From an uncultured Methanomassiliicoccales archaeon (GTDB lineage: Archaea; Thermoplasmatota; Thermoplasmata; Methanomassiliicoccales; Methanomethylophilaceae), in the NCBI GenBank assembly GCA_949292635.1, contig CASEZY010000005.1, positions 41,822 to 105,821 of the forward strand: a DNA stretch of 64,000 bases, read 5' to 3'. Shown in pieces: positions 26,108 to 34,187 of this stretch. Each line of letters begins with the position of its first letter. The first letter of the stretch is position 1. The notes beneath the pieces are model-generated. The model had not been told where the DNA came from and did not search any database. It worked only from the letters and a program-made list of their open reading frames with translations. Both the position numbers and the translations under genes were made by a program.

Positions 26108-26330
26108 GTGCCGAGTTGGGGCAGATTCCGGGTCCGCCGGAACCTCTCAAATTGCGGCGAACCCGGGATACCCGCCCGGTAGGTGTGATGGGTTCTTCGA
26201 GATCAACATCTCGTATCAGAGCCGGGGATACCGGTTGACGATAACGGCAGACGATGTCGTTATCGTCATCGACATCCACTAAGGATGTTGACGTCTGACC
26301 CGCGTCAAGGGTCCGGCCCCTTCAGGGGCC
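26108..26330 (+). ncRNA. Candidate structured non-coding RNA of unknown class
   Basis: A TATA element (GTTATAATTA, about 26081-26090) predicts a start near 26108, and a terminator-like hairpin GGCCCC-ttca-GGGGCC (26315-26330) predicts an end. Between them no plausible protein is encoded, but strong stems can be drawn: CCGGGT...ACCCGG with inner CGCC/GGCG; a CCCGG/CCGGG stem enclosing CGAGAT-caac-ATCTCG; an 11-bp hairpin TGACGATAACG...CGTTATCGTCA; and ACATCC-actaa-GGATGT. It lacks the SRP RNA helix-8 signature and group I intron core, and is not followed by a gene on the same strand, so a riboswitch is unlikely. Ends are approximate. Confidence 0.5.
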
Positions 26331-26608
26331 GTCATCACCTTCTGATCGTTCTACCACTTCGATGTATTTATCACATTCGTGATATCGATCGGTGTTGGAC
26401 ATACCGAGCATGGCGTTCCGATAGTGCATATCACGCATTTGTTCTTGACAGAATGTTCCCGATAGCAGTTCCCAGAGAGGGGTCAAACGAACGCGTCCAA
26501 GAATCTCGCATCCGAGGTCACCTCGTCTGCGCACATATCGATGCGCCGCAAGCGATCGTACCGGTAGTAAAAAGAATGGGATCCCGGGGGTCTCCCCCCG
26601 GTAAGGGA
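26331..26608. other. Intergenic stretch with possible decayed reading frame
   Basis: Apart from a terminator hairpin (CCGGGGG-tct-CCCCCCGG, about 26584-26601) serving the minus-strand gene, this stretch has only a minus-strand open frame from about 26606 down to 26322 with no start codon of its own outside the neighbouring gene and no recognised domain. It may be a gene remnant. Confidence 0.3.
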
Positions 26609-27214
26609 TCATTTCCTCTTCTTCGAACCGGAACCCTCGTACTTGGTGGGTCCGGAAGGAGCGGACTTCCTCTGCTTCCTCGCCTCCTCCATCTCGGTGA
26701 AGGTCCTGCTGTCCATCTTGTCCGCCTTCCTCTTGGGGGCGTTGCGCATGTACAGGTAGGCGATTACCACGATGATGATGATGGCGACGATGATTATGAT
26801 GTAGGTCAGGGAGTCCTTCCACATGGAGTGGTTGACCTGGATCGGGATGCCGGCCTGGGTGGCGACGACGCTGTCGCCGGAGAGGAGGCAGATGTCCACG
26901 ACCTTCTCGCCGCTGCTCTGGTATCCGAAGCTGATGGTACAGGCCACATCGGTGGCGCCGGGCTGCAGTTCCACGTCCGAACTGCCTAGGACGTTCTCGG
27001 TGCCGGATTCGCGGATCTGCACCGTGACGGTGACGGCGCTCTCGTCATCGGTGTTGTTGAGGTAGACCGTGATGGATCCTCCGCCCATGTCGTCGAAGCT
27101 GCCCAGCTCCGGAAGCTTTCCGAATTCGGGTTCGGCGTCACTCTCGCCCGCCAGTGCGACGAAAGAGAGTGCCAGCACTGCCACCAATGCGATGGCCATG
27201 AATTTGGTCTTCAT
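26609..27214 (-). CDS. Exported, C-terminally membrane-anchored protein
   Basis: 201 residues. A signal peptide is clear at 1-23 (MKTKFMAIALVAVLALSFVA). An extracytoplasmic domain of about 110 residues follows, beta-rich, with a CARDB/alpha-sandwich look (SITVYLNNTDDESAVTVTVQ, NVLGSSDVELQPGATDV). One very hydrophobic transmembrane helix (LTYIIIIVAIIIIVVIAYLY) near 145-165 is followed by a basic cytosolic tail rich in Lys, Arg and Ser. The start codon overlaps the purP stop by 4 bases, suggesting co-transcription with purP although no functional link is apparent. The family is not named by me. Confidence 0.7.
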   Translation of the reverse strand: MKTKFMAIALVAVLALSFVALAGESDAEPEFGKLPELGSFDDMGGGSITVYLNNTDDESAVTVTVQIRESGTENVLGSSDVELQPGATDVACTISFGYQSSGEKVVDICLLSGDSVVATQAGIPIQVNHSMWKDSLTYIIIIVAIIIIVVIAYLYMRNAPKRKADKMDSRTFTEMEEARKQRKSAPSGPTKYEGSGSKKRK

Positions 27215-28368
27215 GTGATGATCTCCTCCACGCGCTCCTGCTCGATGGCGCGTCTGACCTCCATGGCCAGTCTCCTGCCGGTGCTCATCTCCTTCCTCCA
27301 GAGGGCGTTCCCGTAGGGGTGGCCGACGGCCATGTGCACGTTGGTGCCTCCGCCGATGCGGGGAGCCACGTCGTAGATGTAGAAGTTCAGGTCCTTGTCC
27401 ACGCAGGTCTGCAGGCAGAACGGGCCGATGATGCCGGGGGCGTAGTGCTTCTCTGCCGCCTTGACGTACTTCTCCGCCATCTCGAAGGCCTTGTCCAACA
27501 GGGACTCCCTCAATGTGGCGGAGTTGTGTCCGCAGACCGTGTATTCGGGAAGGATGCCGTCGTTCTCCAGCTCCACCTGCTGTTTGCCGGGGAGCCTGCA
27601 GAAACCGTCCAGGGAGCTCTCGAACCTCCAGTCGATGCCCAGGAGCTCGATCCTCTCCCCCTTCTCCTCCAGCGGGGAGTAGAAGAAATCCAGGTTGAAG
27701 ACGGGGCCGATGATGTACTGCTCCATCCTGGCGGATGAGAGGAAATCCCGCTCGATGACGCCCTGCTCGATGAGTTCCTGGCTCTTCTGCTGGAACTGCT
27801 CGTAGGACTTGGCCGTGAAGAATCCCCTCTCCAGCTTCTTCTGCTTGTGGTGGACCTTGATGATCGTCAGACCGTCGATGTCCTCGGGCTTTTCCACCTT
27901 CTTGGGGAACGGCAGTCCCGCCTTCTCCAGGATCCAGTAGTAGTCGCGTTCGTCCCCGCGCTCCTCGGACCTGAGCAGATTCCTGCTCCCGACCATGGGC
28001 ACCTTGAAGTCGTCCTCCACCGCGTCGATGCCGCAGTAGGAGACGAAGGACCTGTTGGGGATGAACAGGACGTTGTCCCTGATGAGCTTCTCCTGGACGT
28101 CGGGGTTGAGGACGTCCTTGAACTTGTCCAGGACCATGGGCTCGTCCACGACGCCTCTGATGACGTTGCCTGCGGGGTCCCTCTGGGTCCTGAAGTAGTT
28201 GGCGAAGGTCCTCTCCCTTCCCTTCTGGCATATGGCGACTGTGTGGAAGCCCTCGGAGGTGGCTCCGTCGCAGGTGTCCAGGGCGGAATGGGATGCGACC
28301 ACGCCGATCTTGGCCTTGCTGAGGTCGTACCTCTCAAGCTGGGCCAGAATCTGGTCTCTGTCGATCAT
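27211..28368 (-). CDS. purP: FAICAR synthetase PurP
   Basis: 385 residues. PurP is the archaeal ATP- and formate-dependent enzyme that converts AICAR to FAICAR in purine biosynthesis, replacing the formyl-THF-dependent PurH step. Sequence features: IGVVASHSALDTCDGATSEGF at the N-terminus (AICAR site), IIKVHHKQKKLERGFF (ATP-grasp), and the C-terminal YIYDVAPRIGGGTNVHM block. Length is normal for the family. A TATA element (TTATAAATG-like, about 28406-28414 on the minus strand) precedes it. purF lies elsewhere in the window (52327). Confidence 0.93.
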   Translation of the reverse strand: MIDRDQILAQLERYDLSKAKIGVVASHSALDTCDGATSEGFHTVAICQKGRERTFANYFRTQRDPAGNVIRGVVDEPMVLDKFKDVLNPDVQEKLIRDNVLFIPNRSFVSYCGIDAVEDDFKVPMVGSRNLLRSEERGDERDYYWILEKAGLPFPKKVEKPEDIDGLTIIKVHHKQKKLERGFFTAKSYEQFQQKSQELIEQGVIERDFLSSARMEQYIIGPVFNLDFFYSPLEEKGERIELLGIDWRFESSLDGFCRLPGKQQVELENDGILPEYTVCGHNSATLRESLLDKAFEMAEKYVKAAEKHYAPGIIGPFCLQTCVDKDLNFYIYDVAPRIGGGTNVHMAVGHPYGNALWRKEMSTGRRLAMEVRRAIEQERVEEIIT

Positions 28369-28422
28369 TGTGATCCCTCACGGATTATAGGCGGCGTACG
28401 GCCTGCTCATTTATAGCCCTTT

Positions 28423-29688
28423 TTAGATGAGGAGCAGGATGACCGCCACCAGGACGGCGGAGCCCACCACGTCCATCACCGACGACGTGATGGGTATGCA
28501 GTGGTCGTCGGGGTCCAGATTGAACCTCAGGGCGGCAAGTGCCACATAGTAGGAGAGGAAGTTGATCACCGTGGTGATGATCAGTCCGGATATCATCACT
28601 ATGGCCAGCAGCATCAGGTAGCTCACGTCGTGGGGCTGGATGACGAAGGCCACGGTCATGATGTACAAGAACGTCAGAATGGCCAGGATGTACATGATGC
28701 CGAAGTTCTCCGCCGCTTCCTTTGGAGGTACCTTCTGGCGGGGCAGGGTACCCATGTGGAGCATGGAGCTCAGCCTGGAGGTGAGCATGCCGGACAGGGC
28801 GTTGCCCTCGTTAAGGAACGCGGTCAGCAGCAGCAGGAGGACAGCGTGCTCCACCAGGAGCTCGGTCTCGTTCTCGATCAGCAGACCAGCCATCAGCTCC
28901 AGGAACACGCATGCGGTGAGCACCGGAAGGGACTGGCGGACGATCCTCTTGGCCTCGTCCATCTTCCTCTTGCGCTTCTTTTTCTTCTTGCGCTTGCGCA
29001 GGAGGATGTACGCCGTCAGAGCGGCGGTGAGCAGTATCAGCAGTATCGAGAGCACGTGGACGAGTTCGTCGTTCAGGTTCACCGCCAGTATGGTGGCAAC
29101 GAAGATCATGGGCACGGTGATCACGTCACCGGCGGCAGCGATCAGCGGGGCGGTGATGTTGTCCACGTCCCAGTCCTTCTCGTAGCTGACCTTCACGATG
29201 ATGATGTTCACGGCCATCACCAGCAGTCCCGCCAACAGCCCTCCGAAGGTAGAGATGAAGACGAACTTCAGGAAGTCGTAGGCCTCGCCGAAGATCATCC
29301 TCACGATGACCCAGCCGAATACCGCCATCACCACGGACATCAGCATGGTGAGGGTCATGGCACCCTCCATGTTGGATCTCAGGATCCCCTTGCGGAAGTC
29401 CATCTTGAAGGTACCCATATGCATGGCGGTGCCGAGACGGCTGCCCATGGCGCCGAAGATGTTCCCACGCATGCCGATGGCGGCGTAGATGAGTACCACC
29501 ATGCCGGGGACCATCATGATGTACTCTTCCATGTTCACCATGCACAATCCGGCGAAGAGGTCGGCGGTACCGGCAATCACCAGGGCGAGGAGCCCCATCA
29601 AAAGGGCGGAACGGTTGCGTGCAAAGAATCCGCTACTCCTCTCCCCCACGGAAAACCACCTCAGCCCATGTTCTACCTGCGGGGACAT
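28423..29688 (-). CDS. MgtE-like divalent cation transporter, duplicated membrane domain
   Basis: 421 residues containing two MgtE/SLC41-type membrane domains (about 30-215 and 250-421), separated by a very basic loop (RKRKKKKKRKRKMDEAKR). Each half carries the recognisable R-x-x-x-x-GxMGSRLGTAMHMGT or LSGMLTSRLSSMLHMGT signature. It lacks the cytosolic N and CBS domains of bacterial MgtE, as expected for the archaeal split form. Likely a Mg2+ or other divalent cation channel. ATG 29688 is preferred over 29742 because a TATA element (TTTATAG, about 29698-29706) lies between them. The divergent neighbours are two PhoU/TrkA-C proteins that probably regulate it. Confidence 0.85.
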   Translation of the reverse strand: MSPQVEHGLRWFSVGERSSGFFARNRSALLMGLLALVIAGTADLFAGLCMVNMEEYIMMVPGMVVLIYAAIGMRGNIFGAMGSRLGTAMHMGTFKMDFRKGILRSNMEGAMTLTMLMSVVMAVFGWVIVRMIFGEAYDFLKFVFISTFGGLLAGLLVMAVNIIIVKVSYEKDWDVDNITAPLIAAAGDVITVPMIFVATILAVNLNDELVHVLSILLILLTAALTAYILLRKRKKKKKRKRKMDEAKRIVRQSLPVLTACVFLELMAGLLIENETELLVEHAVLLLLLTAFLNEGNALSGMLTSRLSSMLHMGTLPRQKVPPKEAAENFGIMYILAILTFLYIMTVAFVIQPHDVSYLMLLAIVMISGLIITTVINFLSYYVALAALRFNLDPDDHCIPITSSVMDVVGSAVLVAVILLLI

Positions 29689-29849
29689 GGCCCCCCTACT
29701 ATAAATGAGAGACGGACGAAGTTCCAGACGTAGATTTTTCACCGTTCCGGCGTACGCACGGTTAAAATACCACTATCAACGTTCTCCGTCGGGAACTGAA
29801 CAGATGACGATCCCCTCACACATAATCGACGGAAAGGAGGTCGGCCTCC

Positions 29850-30476
29850 TTGGCTGACGAGGACCGTCCGGACCTGGAGGATATGACCGTCCAGGAACTT
29901 CTGACCGAGATGAAGGACATCTCCGAGGTCATCGTGGACCTCGCCTACGCATCGCTCATGTACAACAGCCGGGCCATGGCCTCCAAGGTCAACGAGTTGG
30001 AGGACGAGATGGAGGAGCTGAAGTACGCCATGAGGGTGAAGGCACTGCTGGCGGCCAGGACCAAGGAGGACGCCAGGGAGCTCTCCGGGATACTGCAGAT
30101 AGCATCCGCTGCCGACCGCATATCCCACGCGGCCGGCGAGATCGTGGACCTCCTGGACGTCCCGCCCGAGAAGCGCCCCTTCATCACCAATCTCATCAAC
30201 GAGTCCGACGAGAAGATCCGCATGGTGCGGGTCAGCCAGGGTTCGGACATGGCCGGGAACACCATTGCCAAGCTGGGCGTGGAGGCCAACACCGGCATGA
30301 AGATCATCGCCATGAAGAACCGCTACGGCTGGATCTACGACCCGGACGACGACGTCAAGATCCGTGCCGGCGACGACCTGATTGTCAGGGGCACCGAGGA
30401 CGGCGGCAACCGTCTCGCCGATTTTGCATCCGGCAGGATCCCCTGGGAGTTCGACGAGGAGGCATCCGATGAATAG
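29850..30476 (+). CDS. PhoU/TrkA-C (RCK_C) regulatory protein 1
   Basis: 208 residues: an N-terminal PhoU-like helical region (about 10-115; VQELLTEMKDISEVIVDLAYASLMYNS) and a C-terminal TrkA-C/RCK_C domain (about 120-200; NTIAKLGVEANTGMKIIAMK, IRAGDDLIVRG). Such proteins usually flank MgtE-like transporters in archaea and sense a ligand for gating. The start is TTG at 29850, preceded by AAGGAGGT eight bases upstream. The gene ends with TAG, a rare stop here, inside the start region of its paralogue. Confidence 0.85.
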   Translation: MADEDRPDLEDMTVQELLTEMKDISEVIVDLAYASLMYNSRAMASKVNELEDEMEELKYAMRVKALLAARTKEDARELSGILQIASAADRISHAAGEIVDLLDVPPEKRPFITNLINESDEKIRMVRVSQGSDMAGNTIAKLGVEANTGMKIIAMKNRYGWIYDPDDDVKIRAGDDLIVRGTEDGGNRLADFASGRIPWEFDEEASDE

Positions 30477-31044
30477 GATCGAGAATATGCTGCTGGAGCT
30501 GAAGGACACCTCCGAGTACATGATCGATCTGGCATATTCCTCCCTGCTCTACAACAACACCGACCTTGCGGAGGAGGTGGAGTTCCTGGAGCGGAAGATG
30601 GACGACCTCAGCGACGACATTCAGGAAGCCATCGTCAACCTGGGGAAGCAGCAGCCCGAGGAGATCGCCAGGTTCAGCGTCATCCTGCGGCTGCAGATGG
30701 CCATCGAGGACATCGCCAACGCCGCCGCATCCATCGCGGACGTGGTGCTCAGGGGATTGGGGAACCATCCGGTCATCCAGATGAGCATCCAGGAGTCCGA
30801 GGTTACCATCGAGAGGACGATCATAAAGCCGGAATCGGTGCTGAAGGACCGTTCCCTGGGCGAGCTCCGTCTGGGAAGCCACTGCGGCATGTACGTCATT
30901 GCCATCAAGCGCGGGGAGAACTTCATCTACCGCCCCGGCAGGGACGAGGTTCTCAGGGTGGGCGACGTGCTCATAGCCAAGGGTCCGGATGACGCAGCGG
31001 ACTACTTCATCGGACTGGCGGACGGATCCGAGACGGACATCTGA
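30469..31044 (+). CDS. PhoU/TrkA-C (RCK_C) regulatory protein 2
   Basis: 191 residues, paralogous to the preceding gene: PhoU-like helices at 1-105 (LLELKDTSEYMIDLAYSSLLYNNT) and RCK_C at about 110-185 (SLGELRLGSHCGMYVIAIKR, VLRVGDVLIAKGP). The ATG overlaps the upstream TAG stop by 8 bases, indicating translational coupling. With the adjacent MgtE-like transporter it probably forms a regulated cation-transport system with a hetero-oligomeric gate. Confidence 0.85.
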   Translation: MNRIENMLLELKDTSEYMIDLAYSSLLYNNTDLAEEVEFLERKMDDLSDDIQEAIVNLGKQQPEEIARFSVILRLQMAIEDIANAAASIADVVLRGLGNHPVIQMSIQESEVTIERTIIKPESVLKDRSLGELRLGSHCGMYVIAIKRGENFIYRPGRDEVLRVGDVLIAKGPDDAADYFIGLADGSETDI

Positions 31045-31080
31045 GTGCTGTCGCGGCAAGTCAAGGTTCGAGAAGAGGAG

Positions 31081-31156
31081 TGGTAGCCCCGTGCAGATTC
31101 GAACTGCAGTCGCATGATCCAGAGTCACGCATGATTGACCACTACACTACGGGGCT
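31081..31156 (-). tRNA. tRNA-Gln(CTG)
   Basis: On the minus strand AGCCCCG pairs with CGGGGCT; discriminator A... with CCA encoded at the end (31083-31081). Anticodon stem CGTGA/TCATG encloses CTCTGGA, anticodon CTG. T arm TGCAG-TTCGAAT-CTGCA is regular. A TATA element (GTTTAAGTAC on the minus strand, about 31187-31196) lies upstream. No intron. Confidence 0.94.
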
Positions 31157-31282
31157 GTGGTTGCAACCGCGGTACAGCGAACCTGTACTTAAACATTGTC
31201 AAGGGCCCATTGGCTTCGCGTTCCGTTCGGAACGGCAGTGAGGATCCTTCCGAGAACAAAAGAGCCAGATGTGAAGAAAATA

Positions 31283-31304
31283 GGGGTCCGCATCCGCGGA
31301 CCCC
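31283..31304 (-). terminator. Hairpin terminator of adk
   Basis: GGGGTCCG-catc-CGCGGACCCC style stem-loop directly after the adk stop on the minus strand, followed on that strand by A/T-rich sequence. Confidence 0.6.
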
Positions 31305-31312
31305 GTTACCGA

Positions 31313-31936
31313 TCACTCCAGGGCCTTGCGGACCTTGGCGTAGATCTCGTCGATGCTGCCCACGCCGGGGACGGTGACCAGCTTCCCCCTCTTCTCGTAG
31401 TACTCGATCAGCGGGAAGGTGTTCTGGCGGTAGACCTCCAGCCTGTTCCTGACGGTCTCCTCCTTGTCGTCGTCCCTCTGGTACAGCTTGCCGCCGCACT
31501 TGTCGCAGATGCCCTCCTTCGCCGGGGGCTTGTTGCTCAGGTGGTACACGGCGTTGCAGTCGGGGCAGGACCTCCTCTGGGTCAGTCTCTTCACCAGCTC
31601 GGCGTCGTCCACGTCGATGTTGATGGCAACGTCGATGTCGATCTGCTCCGCCAGGGCGTCCGCCTGCTCGATGGTCCTGGGGAATCCGTCCAGGATGATC
31701 CTGTCCAGTCCTGCGATCTTCTCCTTCATCAGACCGATGATCAGGTCGTTGGGGACCAGGGCGCCGGAGTCCATGTAGGTCTTGGCCTTCTTCCCCAGTT
31801 CGGTGCCGTTCCTGACGGCCTCGCGCAGCATGTCTCCGGTGGAGAGCTTCACGTATCCGAGCTCGTCCCCCATCTTCTCCGCCTGCGTGCCCTTCCCGCA
31901 TCCAGGGGGGCCCAGCAAAACGACTTTGGACTTCAT
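31313..31936 (-). CDS. adk: Adenylate kinase (bacterial-type, zinc LID)
   Basis: 207 residues. Interconverts ATP+AMP and 2 ADP. P-loop GPPGCGKGTQ (9-18), NMP-binding STGDMLREAVRNGT, and DGFPRT motif are clear. The LID domain has a zinc-binding set CPDC...CDKCGG (about 124-150). This is the long bacterial/eukaryotic-like adenylate kinase and not the short trimeric archaeal AdkA, so ancient transfer is likely, as in several other euryarchaea. It stands alone between tRNA-Gln and a FAD oxidase with its own terminator. Confidence 0.93.
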   Translation of the reverse strand: MKSKVVLLGPPGCGKGTQAEKMGDELGYVKLSTGDMLREAVRNGTELGKKAKTYMDSGALVPNDLIIGLMKEKIAGLDRIILDGFPRTIEQADALAEQIDIDVAINIDVDDAELVKRLTQRRSCPDCNAVYHLSNKPPAKEGICDKCGGKLYQRDDDKEETVRNRLEVYRQNTFPLIEYYEKRGKLVTVPGVGSIDEIYAKVRKALE

Positions 31937-32041
31937 GGCGCCGTCTAAGGCTCATCGGTATATATTTGCGTTGATGGACACGCGCGTGCGCACAATCATG
32001 CTTATATCGCCGTCAGGCCATTGCGGTGCTTAGGTGTTCAA

Positions 32042-33472
32042 GTGGACGAGAGCGTGATAAGCAGGATTGAAGCCATCGTAGGCAAGGACGGTTACTCGGT
32101 GGACTCCGCCGAACTCTACACGTACGGATTCGATGCATCGATATTCCACAAGACCCCGGACATGGTCGTGCAGCCCAGGACCGTGGAGGAGGTCTCCGAG
32201 ATCATGAAGGTGGCCAACGCCGAGAAGATCCCCGTGGTGCCCAGAGGGGCGGGCACGGGACTCTGCGGCTCCGCCGTTCCCATCAAGGGGGGCATCGTCA
32301 TGGACATGTCCCGCATGAACAAGATCCTCAACATCAGCGTGGGGGACCTTTGGGTGGATGTTCAGGCCGGATGCGTGTACAACGCCCTCAACGACGCCAT
32401 CGGGAAGATGGGATTCTTCTTCCCCTGCTCCCCCGGTTCCGCAGAGGCGGCGACGATCGGAGGCATGGTCTCCGCCAACGCCTCGGGCATGAAGGCGGTG
32501 AAGTACGGGGCCACCAGGGACTTCGTTCTCGGACTGACGTTCGTCAAGGCGGACGGGGAGATCGTCCGCGCGGGAACACATACAATCAAGGACTCCTCCG
32601 GATACCAGCTCGCGCGTCTGCTGTGCGGCAGCGAGGGCACCCTCGGTGTCATCACGGACGTGACCCTCAAGCTGGCCACCAAGCCCAAGACATCCGCTTC
32701 CGCTCTGGTCTCCTTCAAGACGATCTACGACGCGGGCAGGTTCGTCTCCGCCGTCATGGCCAAGCCCCTGATCCCCGCATCCTGCGAGCTGATGGACAAG
32801 GTGTCCATCGACGCCGTGAACAAGGCGCTCAACAACCCTCTGCCCAACTGCGAGGCTCTGTGCATCATCGAGGTGGACGGCGAGCCCGAGCAGGTGGATA
32901 GGGACCTGAAGATCGTGGCGGAGATCGCCGAGACCATCGGTGCCACATCCGTCACCCCCACCCACGACAAGAAGCAGATCGCCGCTTGGACAGCAGCGAG
33001 GAAGTCCGTGATGACGGCATTGTCCGCACTGAAGCCCGGATACTCCTCCGTCTCCCTGGCGGATGACATGGGCGTGCCGGTGTCCAAGATCCCGGATGCG
33101 GTCACCAAGTACCAGGAGATCGCGGACAAGTACCGCGTCACCGTGGCCACCTACGGACATGCCGCCGACGGCAACCTGCACACCAAGATGCTGCTGAACC
33201 CCCTGGACAAGGACGAGTGGGACAGAGGCGTGGCCGCCGTCTCGGAGATCTTCGATGAGACCATCAAGCTGGGCGGAACCGTCACCGGCGAGCACGGCGT
33301 GGGAATCTCCAAGGCCCCCGACTTCCAGAAGGAGAGGAAGTCCGTGCTATCGTCGATCAAGGCCATCAAGGCCGCCATGGACCCCAACAACATCCTCAAC
33401 CCCGGCAAGCTGGAGCAGTGGGAGGGATCCATCCTCACCAATCTCAGGTACCCCTGCAAGGAGTACATGTGA
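32042..33472 (+). CDS. FAD-linked oxidase, GlcD/D-lactate dehydrogenase type
   Basis: 476 residues. FAD-binding PCMH domain at about 40-215 (QPRTVEEVSEIMKVAN, PRGAGTGLCGSAVPIKGG, TIGGMVSANASGMKAVKYG, CGSEGTLGVITDVTLKLA) and a FAD-oxidase C-terminal domain with YGHAADGNLHTKMLLNP, GGTVTGEHGVGI and the terminal MDPNNILNPGK. It best resembles glycolate/D-lactate dehydrogenase GlcD. No Fe-S partner (GlcF/HdrD) is adjacent, so its electron acceptor is unknown. GTG 32042 is used: a TATA element (CTTATATC, about 32001-32008) lies about 30 bases before it. Codon bias is milder than in the FAD oxidase at 15376. Confidence 0.85.
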   Translation: MDESVISRIEAIVGKDGYSVDSAELYTYGFDASIFHKTPDMVVQPRTVEEVSEIMKVANAEKIPVVPRGAGTGLCGSAVPIKGGIVMDMSRMNKILNISVGDLWVDVQAGCVYNALNDAIGKMGFFFPCSPGSAEAATIGGMVSANASGMKAVKYGATRDFVLGLTFVKADGEIVRAGTHTIKDSSGYQLARLLCGSEGTLGVITDVTLKLATKPKTSASALVSFKTIYDAGRFVSAVMAKPLIPASCELMDKVSIDAVNKALNNPLPNCEALCIIEVDGEPEQVDRDLKIVAEIAETIGATSVTPTHDKKQIAAWTAARKSVMTALSALKPGYSSVSLADDMGVPVSKIPDAVTKYQEIADKYRVTVATYGHAADGNLHTKMLLNPLDKDEWDRGVAAVSEIFDETIKLGGTVTGEHGVGISKAPDFQKERKSVLSSIKAIKAAMDPNNILNPGKLEQWEGSILTNLRYPCKEYM

Positions 33473-34111
33473 TCACAGGTTGAGGCCAACAAGGAGCAGA
33501 CCGGCACACATCAGCATCAAGGCAAGTGCCGGTGTGCTCCATCTCATTATCTTACTCCCGTCCAACGGGGGTATAGGCAGCAGGTTGAACAGTGCCAGGA
33601 AGATGTTCAGACTGGCGAACAAGTATGCGATCACGTGGACCGACCCGGTGGTCATGTGGAAGACGGCCAGGAACGCCGCTCCAAGCACCAGATTCACGGC
33701 GGGACCGGCGGCGCTGATTATCCCGTATTGTTTGGTGTTAATCCTTCCGCTGATGACCACCGCCCCCGGTGCGGCGAAGAGTATTCCCATGAACGCCGTG
33801 AACAGGGAGACGAGGAGTCCCAAGGGGAACATGCGGTATTCCGCCCATGCCCCGTACTTCCGGGCGAACCAGCGGTGACCCATCTCGTGGGCCACGAAGG
33901 ACACGGACACCAACACGAAGCACATGAGCACCAGGAGCAGGATGTTCAGCGTGGGGTTGGTGGACATGCGGAAGCCGCGGCTGTAGATCATGGTCATGGC
34001 CGCCGTCAGGAAGATGGTGGAGATCGCCAGGTCCCTGTGTTCCCTGCTGCTGCCCTTTTGGCTGCGGAGGCCGGGATTGATCTTCACCGCATGACGGAAT
34101 CCGTCGTCCAT
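33473..34111 (-). CDS. Peptidase M50 (site-2 protease) family membrane protein
   Basis: 212 residues with about six membrane helices. The zinc motif HEMGH sits in VAHEMGHRWFARKYG and the second metal motif is LLPIPPLDGSKI near the C-terminus, so the intramembrane metalloprotease appears intact. No PDZ or CBS domain is present. Physiological substrate is unknown; related archaeal proteins cleave membrane proteins. The ATG at 34111 is the likely start; an earlier in-frame start at 34132 adds only 7 residues. Convergent with the GlcD-type gene (adjacent stops). Confidence 0.85.
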   Translation of the reverse strand: MDDGFRHAVKINPGLRSQKGSSREHRDLAISTIFLTAAMTMIYSRGFRMSTNPTLNILLLVLMCFVLVSVSFVAHEMGHRWFARKYGAWAEYRMFPLGLLVSLFTAFMGILFAAPGAVVISGRINTKQYGIISAAGPAVNLVLGAAFLAVFHMTTGSVHVIAYLFASLNIFLALFNLLPIPPLDGSKIMRWSTPALALMLMCAGLLLVGLNL

Positions 34112-34187
34112 GCCACCGGATGCACACCGCACATTGATAAAGTTCGGGGGCGACTTGTTTATAATCGGGATGCAGCATGGACTAGGT

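Noticed and set aside
26108..26330. SRP RNA or group I intron identity for the structured segment
   Set aside because: It lacks the SRP helix-8 GGAAG/AGCAGC-type signature. AAATTGCGG resembles a group I P segment, but the matching Q, R and S elements are missing.
26322..26822. Minus-strand open frame of 166 codons
   Set aside because: Its only start lies inside the exported-protein gene in another frame; the outer part could be a remnant, but nothing is recognisable.
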